Positions 24,858-34,096 of a stretch of 37,189 bases of DNA are shown here, piece after piece (the first letter of the stretch is position 1; each line of letters opens with the position of its first letter). The stretch is from an uncultured cyanobacterium (GTDB lineage Bacteria > Cyanobacteriota > Cyanobacteriia > Cyanobacteriales > FACHB-T130), in assembly GCA_936920195.1 (NCBI GenBank), contig CAKZHE010000242.1:1-37189 (forward strand), read 5' to 3'. A program made the translations under genes and the position numbers. The notes below the pieces were generated by a model. That model was not told the origin of the DNA and ran no database searches. It saw only the letters and a list, made by a program, of their open reading frames with translations.

Positions 24858-26210
24858 GGGTATAAAGCCCCGTCCTTCTAGGACGGCTTTTTATTAGTAT
24901 ATTTTATGCCGCCTACCCAATACCTTGACTATTTTCGTGATTTAAGCCATAATAGTCAGCGTAAGACTTAAAGATTCTGATGCTAGTTTTTGAGTTCAAA
25001 GCCTACGGAAAACATCCCCAGTTCGCCGCCATTGACGACGCAATTCGGACTGTGCAGTTCATTCGGAATAAATGTATCCGCTTTTGGATGGATAACCCGA
25101 AGGTCAGCAAGTACGACTTGAGCAAGCAATGTGCAATTTTGGCGGCGGAGTTTCCTTTTGCTAATGAACTTAATTCGATGGCACGTCAGTCTGCCGCAGA
25201 ACGCGCTTGGGCGGCAATATCTAGGTTCTACGACAACTGCAAGAAGAAAGTTTCTGGATTAAAAGGATTTCCGCAATTCCAGAAAAATAACCGCTCAGTT
25301 GAATATAAAACCACTGGATGGAAACTTGCCGAAGATCGCAAATCAATCACCTTCACTGATAAAAAGGGTATTGGCAGACTGAAAATGAAAGGTACTCGTG
25401 ACCTGAATTTTTATCAGCCCGACCAGATTAAGCGAGTGAGGTTGGTTAAACGCGCCGATGGCTATTATGTTCAATTCTGCATTCAAGTAGAGCGGCAAGA
25501 AGTAATCAAACCAACACATCGAACCATTAGTTTGGATGTCGGTTTAGAGAGTTTCTACACTGATTCATTGGGCGACAAAGTTGAAAATCCTCGGTTTTAT
25601 CGAACTGGGGAAAAGAAGATGAAACGGTCGCAAAGACTGGTTTCTCGCAAGGTCAAAGGCTCTAGCAATAGACGTAAGGCCAGAGTTAAATTAGCTAGAA
25701 TTTACCTCAAAATAAGTAGACAGCGTAAAGATCATGCCGTGAAATTGGCAAGATGCGTAATCACATCTAACGATGTAGTAGTCTATGAAGATTTGCGGAT
25801 TAAGAATTTAGTTAAAAATCACTGTCTGGCTAAATCAATTAATGACGCGGGATGGTATCAATTTCGAGTTTGGCTAGAGTATTTTGGCAAGGTGTTTAAA
25901 CGGATCACTATTGCGGTGAATCCGGCCTACACTTCTCAAGAATGCTCTAGCTGTGGCACTGTGGTTAAAAAGTCTTTGTCTACTCGTACTCACGTTTGTC
26001 AATGTGGTTGCAGACTAGACCGTGACCATAATGCTGCTATAAATATCCTTAACGTAGGATTGGGTACGGTAGGGCATACCGGAACCTTGGCGCTAGACGC
26101 TAGAAACGCTTTAGGAGATTCGCCCTCTACTCTGGTTGGTGAAAACCTGCCAGGGCAAGACGAATCATTGATTAAAGAATCCCCGTGCCTTTAGGCCGGG
26201 GAGTGTCAAC
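24858..26210 (+). mobile_element. orphan TnpB element (IS200/IS605 group)
   Basis: The left end carries the hairpin CCGTCCT (24870-24876) / AGGACGG (24880-24886) followed by TTTTT. The right end carries the hairpin CCCCGTGCC TTTA GGCCGGGG at 26181-26200, then GAGTGTCAA, typical of IS605-group right ends. Only tnpB lies inside; no tnpA is in the window. Exact borders are estimated. Confidence 0.75.
24980..26194 (+). CDS. tnpB: RNA-guided endonuclease TnpB
   Basis: TnpB of the IS200/IS605 group is an RNA-guided DNA nuclease and ancestor of Cas12. The 404-residue protein is full length. The RuvC acids are all present: Asp186 ('SLDVGLE'), Glu270 ('VVYEDLRIKNL') and Asp349 ('LDRDHNAAINIL'). The zinc finger has Cys322 and Cys325 ('CSSCG') with 'CQCGC' at 340-344. 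The 3' end runs into the right-end hairpin (26181-26200), and the stop TAG lies in its loop. The right-end guide (omega) RNA is expected to overlap the 3' end of the gene. Without tnpA in cis, mobility would need a transposase in trans. The element sits between nanE and icd. Confidence 0.93.
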   Translation: MLVFEFKAYGKHPQFAAIDDAIRTVQFIRNKCIRFWMDNPKVSKYDLSKQCAILAAEFPFANELNSMARQSAAERAWAAISRFYDNCKKKVSGLKGFPQFQKNNRSVEYKTTGWKLAEDRKSITFTDKKGIGRLKMKGTRDLNFYQPDQIKRVRLVKRADGYYVQFCIQVERQEVIKPTHRTISLDVGLESFYTDSLGDKVENPRFYRTGEKKMKRSQRLVSRKVKGSSNRRKARVKLARIYLKISRQRKDHAVKLARCVITSNDVVVYEDLRIKNLVKNHCLAKSINDAGWYQFRVWLEYFGKVFKRITIAVNPAYTSQECSSCGTVVKKSLSTRTHVCQCGCRLDRDHNAAINILNVGLGTVGHTGTLALDARNALGDSPSTLVGENLPGQDESLIKESPCL

Positions 26211-26215
26211 ATGCC
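26100..26215 (+). ncRNA. predicted omega RNA (right-end guide RNA) of TnpB
   Basis: Known TnpB elements make a guide RNA from the 3' end of tnpB through the right end, with the guide taken from flanking DNA. The right-end hairpin at 26181-26200 is here. The boundaries are inferred, and the guide would be the bases just past ~26210, in the icd leader. Confidence 0.45.
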
Positions 26216-26261
26216 TGAGATCTGATAGCCTACCAAAGGACAATATCTTACTCCCAGCAAT

Positions 26262-27680
26262 ATGTACGAGAAAATCGCATCTCCCACCACTGGTTCTCGG
26301 ATTACCTTCAAAAACGGCGAGCCGCTTGTGCCAGACAACCCGATTATCCCCTTCATTCGCGGCGACGGTACTGGGGTGGATATTTGGCCCGCTGCCCAAA
26401 AAGTCTTTGATGCGGCTGTCCAAGCTGCCTACGGTGGCAAACGGCAAATTACCTGGTTTAAAGTTTATGCTGGCGATGAAGCCTGCGAGCTATACGGCAC
26501 TTACCAATATTTGCCAGAAGATACGCTAACTGCCATTCGCGAGTACGGCATTGCCATCAAAGGTCCTTTAACCACGCCGATTGGTGGCGGCATTCGCTCA
26601 TTGAACGTGGCTCTACGACAAATATTTGACTTGTATGCCTGCGTCCGCCCTTGTAAATATTATGCGGGTACGCCTTCCCCCCACAAAACCCCGGAAAAAC
26701 TAGATGTGATTGTTTATCGGGAAAATACCGAAGACATTTATTTAGGGATTGAGTGGCGGGAAGGCAGCGAAATTGCCCTGAAACTGATTGATATTCTCAA
26801 CAATGAGTTAATTCCAGCTACCCCGGAACATGGCAAAAAACAGATTCCCCTAGATGCCGGGATTGGAATTAAACCCATTAGTAAGAAAGGTTCTCAGCGG
26901 TTGGTACGCCGCGCCATGCAACACGCCTTAAGATTGCCAAAAGCGAAGCAAATGGTAACTTTGGTGCATAAGGGCAATATTATGAAGTACACCGAGGGCG
27001 CTTTTCGAGATTGGGGTTACGAATTAGCTACTTCTGAGTTTCGCCAAGAATGTGTAACGGAGCGGGAATCTTGGATTTTGGGGAATAAAGAACAGAATCC
27101 AGATTTGAGCATTGAGGATAATGCTCGCCAGATTGAGCCTGGTTATGATACTTTAACGCCAGAAAAACAAGCTGCCATTGGGCGAGAAGTGACAGAGGTG
27201 TTAAATGCGATTTGGGACAGCCACGGCAACAGCAAGTGGAAAGATAAAGTGATGGTAAACGATCGCATTGCCGATAGTATCTTTCAACAAATCCAAACTC
27301 GTCCCGATGAGTATTCGATTTTGGCAACGATGAATCTGAATGGCGATTACCTTTCCGATGCCGCTGCTGCTATTGTCGGCGGGTTAGGCATGGGACCGGG
27401 AGCCAATATTGGGGATCAATGTGCTATCTTTGAAGCTACTCACGGCACTGCCCCCAAACACGCCGGACTTGATCGAATTAATCCGGGTTCGGTAATTTTA
27501 TCAGGAGTAATGATGTTGGAGTTTATGGGTTGGCAGGAAGCGGCTGACCTAATTAAGCAGGGTATTGCCAGTGCCATCTCCAATCAGGAAGTCACCTACG
27601 ACTTAGCGCGAATGCTGGAGCCACCTGTTGCTCCACTGAAGTGTTCTGAATTTGCCGAAGCGGTAATTAAGCACTTTTAA
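26262..27680 (+). CDS. icd: isocitrate dehydrogenase (NADP)
   Basis: ICD converts isocitrate to 2-oxoglutarate, which in cyanobacteria is the carbon skeleton for ammonium assimilation and the signal for NtcA and PII. The 472-residue length matches cyanobacterial enzymes. Substrate-binding '[23 protein letters not shown]' holds the Ser equivalent to the phosphorylated Ser of E. coli. '[14 protein letters not shown]', '[25 protein letters not shown]' and '[12 protein letters not shown] ... [27 protein letters not shown]' are classic, and '[12 protein letters not shown]' binds the cofactor. The ATG at 26262 is only ~52 bp past the TnpB element, so the native promoter may be displaced. NtcA control, common for icd, cannot be seen here. 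Confidence 0.97.
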   Translation: MYEKIASPTTGSRITFKNGEPLVPDNPIIPFIRGDGTGVDIWPAAQKVFDAAVQAAYGGKRQITWFKVYAGDEACELYGTYQYLPEDTLTAIREYGIAIKGPLTTPIGGGIRSLNVALRQIFDLYACVRPCKYYAGTPSPHKTPEKLDVIVYRENTEDIYLGIEWREGSEIALKLIDILNNELIPATPEHGKKQIPLDAGIGIKPISKKGSQRLVRRAMQHALRLPKAKQMVTLVHKGNIMKYTEGAFRDWGYELATSEFRQECVTERESWILGNKEQNPDLSIEDNARQIEPGYDTLTPEKQAAIGREVTEVLNAIWDSHGNSKWKDKVMVNDRIADSIFQQIQTRPDEYSILATMNLNGDYLSDAAAAIVGGLGMGPGANIGDQCAIFEATHGTAPKHAGLDRINPGSVILSGVMMLEFMGWQEAADLIKQGIASAISNQEVTYDLARMLEPPVAPLKCSEFAEAVIKHF

Positions 27681-28012
27681 AAAGTCGCTAATTGCCAATT
27701 AAATCAGACTCTCGTTAATCCTATAGCGCGTCTCAATGAGTTGTGCAATTCCGTAGGGGCAATCCCCCCGTGGTTGCCCCGATGTGTAGCAGGGCTGTTT
27801 CACGCTAACGTTCAATTTCCGATCTTAGGCTTTCCAACGCCTCTCCCAGTGGGCAAAACAGGAGTTTTTAATAATTCCGACCTTCTTGGTAGAAATTATC
27901 GTCTGAAAGCCTTGCAAAGCAAGGCTTTCAGACCGTCAAAAATCCTAGCGTGAAACAGCCCTGCGATGTGTAGGGGTAGGCACGGGGGCGCTACCCCTAC
28001 AGATTTACATAA
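27681..28012. other. intergenic repeat cluster after icd
   Basis: This 332-bp gap is filled with repeats: 'ctatagcgcgtct' at 27721, a MITE at 27790-27963, and the host repeat it interrupts ('gtaggggcaatcccccc' ... 'cgggggcgctacccctac'). No gene is seen. Confidence 0.6.
27780..27973. mobile_element. 174-bp MITE with 18-bp ends and 10-bp target duplication
   Basis: The perfect terminal repeat CAGGGCTGTTTCACGCTA (27790-27807) and its exact complement (27946-27963) are flanked by the direct repeat CGATGTGTAG at 27780-27789 and 27964-27973. The interior holds a perfect 15-bp hairpin (27901-27915 / 27919-27933). A 10-bp duplication is usual for IS4-type transposases. Confidence 0.85.
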
Positions 28013-28288
28013 ATGATTCGGATTCGGATTGCCCTTTCTGGCGCTGAATCTCGCGTGGAAGAGTTGGAGCCTTGTACCAAGTGCGAAAAATTCACCGAGC
28101 AGAATTTGCCTGCAAGTTGTCCCAACGATGGCACAGTGGGCGAGTATGCTGTCAAACCTGGTAAATATGAGGTGGTGGTACTTTCTAGCGATAGCAGTAG
28201 CGTTACCCCTTTTAAAGGCACTTGGGATTTGAGTGGTGGGGACAAGTATTCTAACTGTTTCTACATTGTCACCAAAAAACGGTTCTAA
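28013..28288 (+). CDS. small Cys-containing hypothetical protein
   Basis: A 91-residue frame starting at the ATG at 28013, directly after an in-frame TAA. I do not recognise a family. It carries 'ELEPCTKCEKFTEQNLPASCPN' with a Cys-x2-Cys pair, then 'YAVKPGKYEVVV', a Gly/Ser-rich turn and 'NCFYIVTKKRF'. The pattern suggests a small beta-rich fold, perhaps the C-terminal part of a larger secreted or peptidase-associated protein. No ribosome binding site is clear, and repeats lie just upstream, so it may be a fragment left by rearrangement. It ends 19 bp before the GST gene. Confidence 0.45.
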   Translation: MIRIRIALSGAESRVEELEPCTKCEKFTEQNLPASCPNDGTVGEYAVKPGKYEVVVLSSDSSSVTPFKGTWDLSGGDKYSNCFYIVTKKRF

Positions 28289-28307
28289 AAATTAAAGCAT
28301 AACTAAC

Positions 28308-28961
28308 ATGGCTGAACTTACCTTAATTATTGGCAATAAAAACTACTCCTCTTGGTCTTTGCGCCCCTGGTTAGTGCTAAAACAAATAGGAGTGGAATTT
28401 GCTGAAGTGCGAATTCCCCTATATGGGGCAACTACTCGGCAAGAGATTCTCCGTTACAGTGCAGCGGGAAAAGTACCAATTTTACAACATGGTAATATAA
28501 CCATCTGGGAATCCCTAGCTATTTGCGAATATTTAGCGGAAACCTTTCCTGATGCTAACCTATGGCCTGAAGAAAAAGCAACTAGAGCGATCGCTCGTTC
28601 TATTAGCAATGAAATGCACGCTGGTTTTAGCCATGTTCGCAGTCAAATGCCGATGAATATGCGGGCTAGATTTCCCCGTAAAGAAATCAGTCCAGAAGTA
28701 AAAGCAGAAAGCGATCGCATCTTCACCATTTGGCGGGATACTCGTCAACAATTTGGGGCTGGTGGTAAATTTCTCTTTGGTCATTTTACCATTGCCGATG
28801 CCATGTTTGCTCCCGTTGTCAGTCGCTTTTTAACTTATAATGTGCCATTAGATGCCACCGTGCAAGATTACGTGGAAACTATTTGGACTTTGCCTAGTTT
28901 GCAAGAATGGCGCGTTGCTGCCGAAGCCGAGACAGAAAGTTTACCAAAGTTTGAATTGTAG
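28308..28961 (+). CDS. glutathione S-transferase family protein
   Basis: The 217-residue protein has the N-terminal thioredoxin-like GST fold: 'LIIGNKNYSSWSLRPWLVLKQ', with Ser in the position that activates glutathione, then 'GKVPILQHGNITIWESLAICEYLAETFP' with the cis-Pro (VP) and the glutathione-binding Glu-Ser. The helical C-terminal domain follows ('FGHFTIADAMFAPVVSRFLTY', the N-capping box region). The length is normal. It starts at the ATG at 28308. The substrate is not predictable from sequence; roles in detoxification or oxidative stress are typical of the family. Confidence 0.92.
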   Translation: MAELTLIIGNKNYSSWSLRPWLVLKQIGVEFAEVRIPLYGATTRQEILRYSAAGKVPILQHGNITIWESLAICEYLAETFPDANLWPEEKATRAIARSISNEMHAGFSHVRSQMPMNMRARFPRKEISPEVKAESDRIFTIWRDTRQQFGAGGKFLFGHFTIADAMFAPVVSRFLTYNVPLDATVQDYVETIWTLPSLQEWRVAAEAETESLPKFEL

Positions 28962-29050
28962 ACAATTAAACTCCCCAACCTGGGTTATAGCAAACTATAT
29001 TTTGGGGAGAAATTCTTTCAAATTGGTGACTTTGACCTTTTTTGAATTCA

Positions 29051-29109
29051 AAATTCAAAATTCAAAATGAAGAATGGAAATAATTTTGAATTAATTAATT
29101 CGCTTGTTC
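29051..29109. repeat. 59-bp dispersed repeat, copy 2
   Basis: Exact reverse complement of positions 1-59. It is intergenic, after the GST gene. Confidence 0.85.
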
Positions 29110-29179
29110 AAGCCCCCACCACAATCTTTGATTTGGCGGTCTTCAATTAGTGGTGAGTTCAAGCTCCCACTAATTGTCT

Positions 29180-29689
29180 TTAATTTTGAATTTTGAATTG
29201 GAGCGAAGCGACTTGACGATTTGCTCGCCAAGCCCGACTAATTTCCGTCCAGAATTCCGCATCCTGATATTTAGCAATAGCAATTATTTCCGGATCGGTA
29301 ACTTGATTTAGTTTACATTGGCCTGCGCCTCCTGACAACTGATCGGGAGATTTAACTCTGGGAAGATCGAGGACATCAATCACTTCAAAACTTGGTTTTC
29401 CTTCGCTATCTCTTGATAGCAGTATTTCCAACCAAAGCATTTGTTTGCGCCCTTGTTTGAGATAGGAAATTGCATATTCCTTGCCCTCTACCGCATCACC
29501 AATTATCCACCCACCCAAACTTTCTAATCCCCTAGGTAAATTGCGGTAACGCAAGCCAATATAGCGCCTGGAGTTTTGTTGGTTATTTGCGCTGGATATA
29601 TAGATTTGATTAACTTGAGCGATCGCAGGTAACTGTATAAATTCAGATCCAGTCATTAATGCGATTAAAATCAAGATTTGAGGCTTCAT
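29180..29689 (-). CDS. secreted hypothetical protein
   Basis: The 169-residue product begins with a signal peptide ('MKPQILILIALMTGSEF...PAIAQV'), predicted to be cut near 'AIA'. The mature part has 'RYIGLRYRNLPRGLESLGGWIIGDAVEG', 'QMLWLEILLSRDSEGKPSFEVIDVLDLPRV' and a single Cys in 'GGAGQCKLNQV'. No family is recognised. The last residues, 'LQFKIQN', are encoded by the dispersed 'ttttgaattggag' repeat, so a repeat insertion has probably replaced the original C-terminus. I start at the ATG at 29689; an upstream TTG is less likely. It diverges from the frameshifted ORF at 29746. Confidence 0.7.
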   Translation of the reverse strand: MKPQILILIALMTGSEFIQLPAIAQVNQIYISSANNQQNSRRYIGLRYRNLPRGLESLGGWIIGDAVEGKEYAISYLKQGRKQMLWLEILLSRDSEGKPSFEVIDVLDLPRVKSPDQLSGGAGQCKLNQVTDPEIIAIAKYQDAEFWTEISRAWRANRQVASLQFKIQN

Positions 29690-29745
29690 CTGATTAACAA
29701 TCTCTGGTAGAATTAACAAAGATAGTCATATTTTAACAAATCAGT

Positions 29746-30032
29746 ATGGAACATGGCATATTGAGAATCAGTGAAACTGCCACTACTGAAATTGAAGCAG
29801 TTCAAGCCATTGTAATTATCAATGTTACCAACGAAAAGATTGTTTTTGGTAATGCAGCGATCGCTATCATCTACCTAACATTGGGGAAATTGTTTTTAGT
29901 CAATCTAGCGTTTATGAAGAACCAACTATGAGAGCTAGAAAAAGTGTAGATTTTGGCACTCAAATTAAAAGTAAAAAGCAGATTTCCGCCACTTGTACCG
30001 TAGAATTCCTCGTCAAAGCAAATAACAGTTAA
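29746..30032 (+). pseudogene. frameshifted small ORF
   Basis: Frame 1 from the ATG at 29746 reads sensibly to 'NVTNEKIVFGNAA', then continues as an unlikely hydrophobic tail. A different frame, open from the same region to a TAA at 30030-30032, reads 'RYHLPNIGEIVFSQSSVYEE' and then 'RARKSVDFGTQI ... CTVEFLVKANNS'. Together they would make a protein of about 95 residues. The switch falls at a GCGATCGC octamer (~29857). I do not recognise the family. A one-base indel is the simplest explanation; sequencing error or recoding are alternatives. Confidence 0.5.
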
Positions 30033-30401
30033 TTTTGGTAGCAATTCCTCGTCAGCTAACCCCCTAGCAGATAAAAATGTTATTTTTAAGATAGCCCGCT
30101 CATGGCTAGACTGTTGACTTTGTGAGTTTTTGGGCGATATTATTCATGCAATAACTATGTTCGATCCCTGCGAGCCTCCCCGTCAAAAGGGGGGAACCGG
30201 AAATTTCTTCAAAGTCCCCCTTTTTTCTAGCGCAGCGGCGCGTTAGCGCGGGGATTTAGGGGGATCTAAACTTAGAACGGTAGTCATAAAAGCCAATCTA
30301 TAGATTAAAAACTGCATGAACAGAAACTCCATAAAAAGGCACAAAGTCAACAGCCTAGCTCCTGGCTGCTAACTTAAAGTCGTGTTTTCTACCTCCATTG
30401 G
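30033..30401. other. intergenic region occupied by a MITE-like element
   Basis: No gene is seen. Most of the gap is the inverted-repeat element at 30105-30359. Confidence 0.55.
30105..30359. mobile_element. 255-bp inverted-repeat element, GCTAG(A/G)CTGTTGACTTTGTG ends
   Basis: The left arm GCTAGACTGTTGACTTTGTG (30105-30124) and the complement of the right arm (30340-30359) differ at one base over 20. Similarity continues inward (TTTTT, TTCATGCA). The interior holds another common repeat, 'gaggct/ccccgtcaaaagggggg ... agggggatct'. It is noncoding. A one-ended relative is at 23979. Confidence 0.75.
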
Positions 30402-33400
30402 ATGCTTATGAATCAGCCATTAACCTCCCGCTATATCTACAAAGTTGGCGGACATTTACCTTTAGATGCCCCCACTTACGTCATTCGGCAAGCAGATAAA
30501 GACCTCTATGAAGGCTTGAAAGCAGGGGAATTTTGTTATGTTCTCAATTCCCGACAGATGGGAAAAAGCAGCCTGCGAGTCCAAACCATGCACAAATTAC
30601 AAGCCGAAGGGTTTGTTTGTGCCGCCATCGATTTAACTAAAATTGGCAGCCAAGATATTACCCCAGATCAATGGTATGCAGGAATTATGCGGCGGCTAGT
30701 CACCAGTTGTCAATTAACTGATAAAATTAATTTGCAAAGTTGGCTGCGCGATCGCGCTTTTTTACCTCCCGTCCAACGATTAAGTGAATTTATCGAACAA
30801 ATATTATTAGAGAATATTAATCAACGAATTATAATTTTTATTGATGAAATTGATAGCGTCCTCAGTTTGAACTTCAAAATGGACGATTTTTTTGCTTTTA
30901 TTCGCGCTTGTCAAGAATACGAACGCTTAACTTTTGCGTTATTGGGAGTCGCCACACCTTCCGATTTAATGCAGGATAAAAATCGCACCCCGTTTAATGT
31001 TGGGCGAGCCATTGAATTAAATGGTTTCCAACTAGCAGAAGCCAAACCTTTAGCCATCGGGTTTGCAGAAAAATTTACTCATCCAGACTTGGTTTTAGAA
31101 GCAGTTTTAAATTGGACGAGCGGACAGCCCTTTCTAACCCAGAAATTATGCAAACTGCTAGTTGAAAATGCCGAATCCATTGCCCAATCTAACTTGGTGT
31201 TAAATTTAGCGAGAGAGCGCGATCGCACGCCTCCAGAATGGCTTTGGGTAGAAGCGATCGCGCGATCTAGAATTATTGAAAATTGGGAAGCTCAAGACGA
31301 TCCTCCCCATCTTAAAACCATTCGCGATCGCCTATTAAGAGTGGGGCAACGCAGTCGCGGATTATTAGATACTTATCAAGAAATCTTAGAATTAGGCGAA
31401 ATTACCGCCGATGACAGTCGCTATCAAATGGAATTAAGATTGTCAGGATTAGTCATCAAACAACAGGGCAAATTAAGAACTTGCAATCGGATTTACAGCG
31501 CTGTTTTTAATTGGGCTTGGCTGAATCGTTCCTTAGCCGATTTGCAAGCCGATTTCCTCCAAATTGTCGCCTATCAAGAACAGAAACTGCTATCCATGCT
31601 CAGTTTAATGGAAGGCAAAGATTTTGAAGACATTCTTTATGAAATTTTAGGTTCAATTATTTTAAAACTAGGCGAACTATTAAGCGTAGACCGAACCACC
31701 ATCTTTTTTGTGGATGAAGAAAAGAACGATCTTTGGTCAATTATTGCTAAAGATGGTAGTAGCAGCTACCCGGAAATTCAAATTATTGCTAATCGGGAAA
31801 CCGAAGGTAGAGTAACTAACTTTAAAAAATTAGTCAATACTCCCTTCAGTTTTCGCGACGAATCCAGCGACCTCAGTGAAGATGACCAAGAAACAGGAAA
31901 TAGATATCGCACCTACAACGAATTAGTTTTACCAATTTTAAACGAACAAGACGATTTAGTTGCCGTTATGCAGCTATTAAATAAACTCAAAACATCTAAT
32001 AATTCCTTTGAGAACCTTTCAGAAAGAATTGACCGTGAAGGTTTTACCCCAATCGATCAAAAACAGTTTGCCGAATATGCTCCTGCCATTCGCCGGATTT
32101 TAGAACGCTGCCAATACTGCTATAAACTCACCCAAAGATTGCAGGCTTCAGAAGCATTAGCCGAAGCCACTCGTTCCCTTTCTCAAAGTAGCCTAGACTC
32201 CGAAGAAATTCTCAAACGAGTGATGGATTCTGCCAAAAAGTTAATGAATGCCGACCGCAGCACCCTATGGTTATTAGATAAAGAAGCTAATGAATTGTGG
32301 ACAAAAATTCCCTTTGGAGATGGGGAAGTACGGGAATTGCGTTTGCGAGTTGGACAAGGTTATGCTGGCAAAGTTGCTGAAAGCAATCAAGCCCTAAATA
32401 TTCCCTTCGATTTATACAAGCATCCCGGTTCAGAAACTGCCCAAGAAACTGACCGCAAAACTGGCTATCGGACGTGCAGTTTATTATGTATGCCTGTGTG
32501 GAGTCCCGATGGGGAATTGTTGGGGGTAACTCAATTAGTTAATAAGCGAAAATTAGGGGAATTTCCCGAATATAATCCCGCAGATTGGCCGGAAGCACCG
32601 GAATGTTTCAAAGCCAGTTTTGACAGTCAAAGTCAAAAATATATGCAGATTTTTAATTCCCAAGCTGGGGTGGCTTTACAAAATGCCCGGAAGTTTGCCC
32701 TCGTCAAACAAGAAGCCGCAAATCATCAACAAAATGTCGTTAGTCAAACCTTGGCAATGCTGAATAGCGTCATGGATACCCAAGGATTTGACGATATTTT
32801 AGATGCGACTTTGCGCTCGATTACTTTAAAAATGGGCAGATCATTAAATGCCGATAGAACTACCATTTTCCTATTAGATGAAGATAAAAATGAGTTTTGG
32901 TCAATTATTGCCGAAGCCGATGGCGATCGCTTTTTAGAAATTCGCATTCCTGCCAGTAAAGGAATTGTCGGTCAAGTAGCAGCAAATAAGCAAGCGATCG
33001 CCATTCCCTTTGATTTCTACGATGACCCCCGTTCCACCGCCGCCAAAGAACAAGATAAAAAGAACAATTATCGCACTTATACCATGCTGACCATGCCCCT
33101 TTTAAACGAGCAAGGCCACCTGGTGGCAGTAGTGCAATTACTCAACAAATTAAAGCGCTCTGGCAGCCGGACAGCCCCCTTAGAAGACAGAATCGATCGC
33201 CAGGGATTTACTGCTACCGATCGCGCCAAATTTGCTGAAACCGCCCCCCTATTACAAATGATTTTACAAAGCTTCCGTTCCTATCATAAAACCGCCAGAG
33301 GTCAACGAGTTGCCGCCGCATTGATGGCAGCTACCAGGTCAGTCAGTCAAAGCAGTTTGGAATCGGAAGATATTATTACTAGAGTCATGGAAGCTGCCAA

Positions 33401-33932
33401 AAAATTGATGAATGCCGACCGCAGTACCCTGTGGTTAATCGATCAAAATACGGGAGAATTATGGACAAAAATTCCCTTTGAAGATGGAGAAATTAGAGAA
33501 TTGCGAATTGCCATTGGGCAAGGTTATGCAGGGCAGGTTGCCGAAACCGGAGAACCGCTGAATATTCCCTTTGATTTATACGAGCGTGCCGACTCAGAAA
33601 TCGCCCAAAAAACCGATCGCAAAACCGGGTATCGAACTTGCAGTTTATTGTGTATGCCCGTCTTTAGTCCCGATGGCGATTTAATTGGAGTGACGCAACT
33701 GGTTAACAAAAAGAAATTAGGCGACTTTTTCGACGAAGACCCCCGAATTGATGAGGAAATTCCCGATTGTTTTCAAGCCAGTTTTGATGAAAGCGATCAG
33801 AAATATATGCAGATTTTTAACAATCAAGCCGGGGTAATTTTACAGAATGCCGAGTTATTTGCCGCACTGAAACAGCAAGAGCGATCGCTCCGAGACAACT
33901 TAAACTTGCCAGAAAAAGCCGAGATTTCCTAA
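30402..33932 (+). CDS. AAA-like ATPase with four GAF domains
   Basis: A 1176-residue signalling protein. The N-terminus is an AAA-like domain of the AAA_35 type: '[33 protein letters not shown]', with the variant P-loop at ~50-58, and Walker B 'IIIFIDEID' (~143-151). Four GAF domains follow at about 396-569, 583-766, 783-959 and 973-1152. GAF1 resembles GAF3 and GAF2 resembles GAF4, so a two-GAF cassette was duplicated. Each GAF has an 'NK' turn ('QLLNK' or 'QLVNK'), and three also have F-x3-D, close to the NKFDE motif of cyclic-nucleotide-binding GAFs. No kinase, cyclase, phosphatase or GGDEF output domain is present. It probably senses a small ligand and signals through its ATPase or a partner. 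The start could also be the ATG at 30408. Confidence 0.88.
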   Translation: MLMNQPLTSRYIYKVGGHLPLDAPTYVIRQADKDLYEGLKAGEFCYVLNSRQMGKSSLRVQTMHKLQAEGFVCAAIDLTKIGSQDITPDQWYAGIMRRLVTSCQLTDKINLQSWLRDRAFLPPVQRLSEFIEQILLENINQRIIIFIDEIDSVLSLNFKMDDFFAFIRACQEYERLTFALLGVATPSDLMQDKNRTPFNVGRAIELNGFQLAEAKPLAIGFAEKFTHPDLVLEAVLNWTSGQPFLTQKLCKLLVENAESIAQSNLVLNLARERDRTPPEWLWVEAIARSRIIENWEAQDDPPHLKTIRDRLLRVGQRSRGLLDTYQEILELGEITADDSRYQMELRLSGLVIKQQGKLRTCNRIYSAVFNWAWLNRSLADLQADFLQIVAYQEQKLLSMLSLMEGKDFEDILYEILGSIILKLGELLSVDRTTIFFVDEEKNDLWSIIAKDGSSSYPEIQIIANRETEGRVTNFKKLVNTPFSFRDESSDLSEDDQETGNRYRTYNELVLPILNEQDDLVAVMQLLNKLKTSNNSFENLSERIDREGFTPIDQKQFAEYAPAIRRILERCQYCYKLTQRLQASEALAEATRSLSQSSLDSEEILKRVMDSAKKLMNADRSTLWLLDKEANELWTKIPFGDGEVRELRLRVGQGYAGKVAESNQALNIPFDLYKHPGSETAQETDRKTGYRTCSLLCMPVWSPDGELLGVTQLVNKRKLGEFPEYNPADWPEAPECFKASFDSQSQKYMQIFNSQAGVALQNARKFALVKQEAANHQQNVVSQTLAMLNSVMDTQGFDDILDATLRSITLKMGRSLNADRTTIFLLDEDKNEFWSIIAEADGDRFLEIRIPASKGIVGQVAANKQAIAIPFDFYDDPRSTAAKEQDKKNNYRTYTMLTMPLLNEQGHLVAVVQLLNKLKRSGSRTAPLEDRIDRQGFTATDRAKFAETAPLLQMILQSFRSYHKTARGQRVAAALMAATRSVSQSSLESEDIITRVMEAAKKLMNADRSTLWLIDQNTGELWTKIPFEDGEIRELRIAIGQGYAGQVAETGEPLNIPFDLYERADSEIAQKTDRKTGYRTCSLLCMPVFSPDGDLIGVTQLVNKKKLGDFFDEDPRIDEEIPDCFQASFDESDQKYMQIFNNQAGVILQNAELFAALKQQERSLRDNLNLPEKAEIS

Positions 33933-33967
33933 TTTTATTTTCCCCAAATGGTAATATATTTGTTACT

Positions 33968-34071
33968 CGTTCCCAGGCTCTGCCTGGGAATGCCCATTGA
34001 GAGGCTCTGCCTCGGATGATAAAGCGAGGCAGAGCCTCTCGATATCGGTTCCCAGGCAGAGCCTAGGAACC
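33968..34071. repeat. nested palindromic repeat (AGGCTCTGCCT)
   Basis: An outer inverted repeat GTTCC(C/T)AGGCTCTGCCTGGGAA encloses an inner perfect 16-bp stem, GAGAGGCTCTGCCTCG (33999-34014) with its complement at 34025-34040 and a 10-base loop. It lies 36 bp past the stop of the AAA-GAF gene and could act as a transcript end. Confidence 0.75.
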
Positions 34072-34096
34072 AGTTTAAGGCGATCGCCCTCATTTT

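Noticed and set aside
24861-24895. Intrinsic terminator for nanE
   Set aside because: The hairpin plus T-run would fit, but the sequence is better explained as the left end of the TnpB element. A double role is possible.
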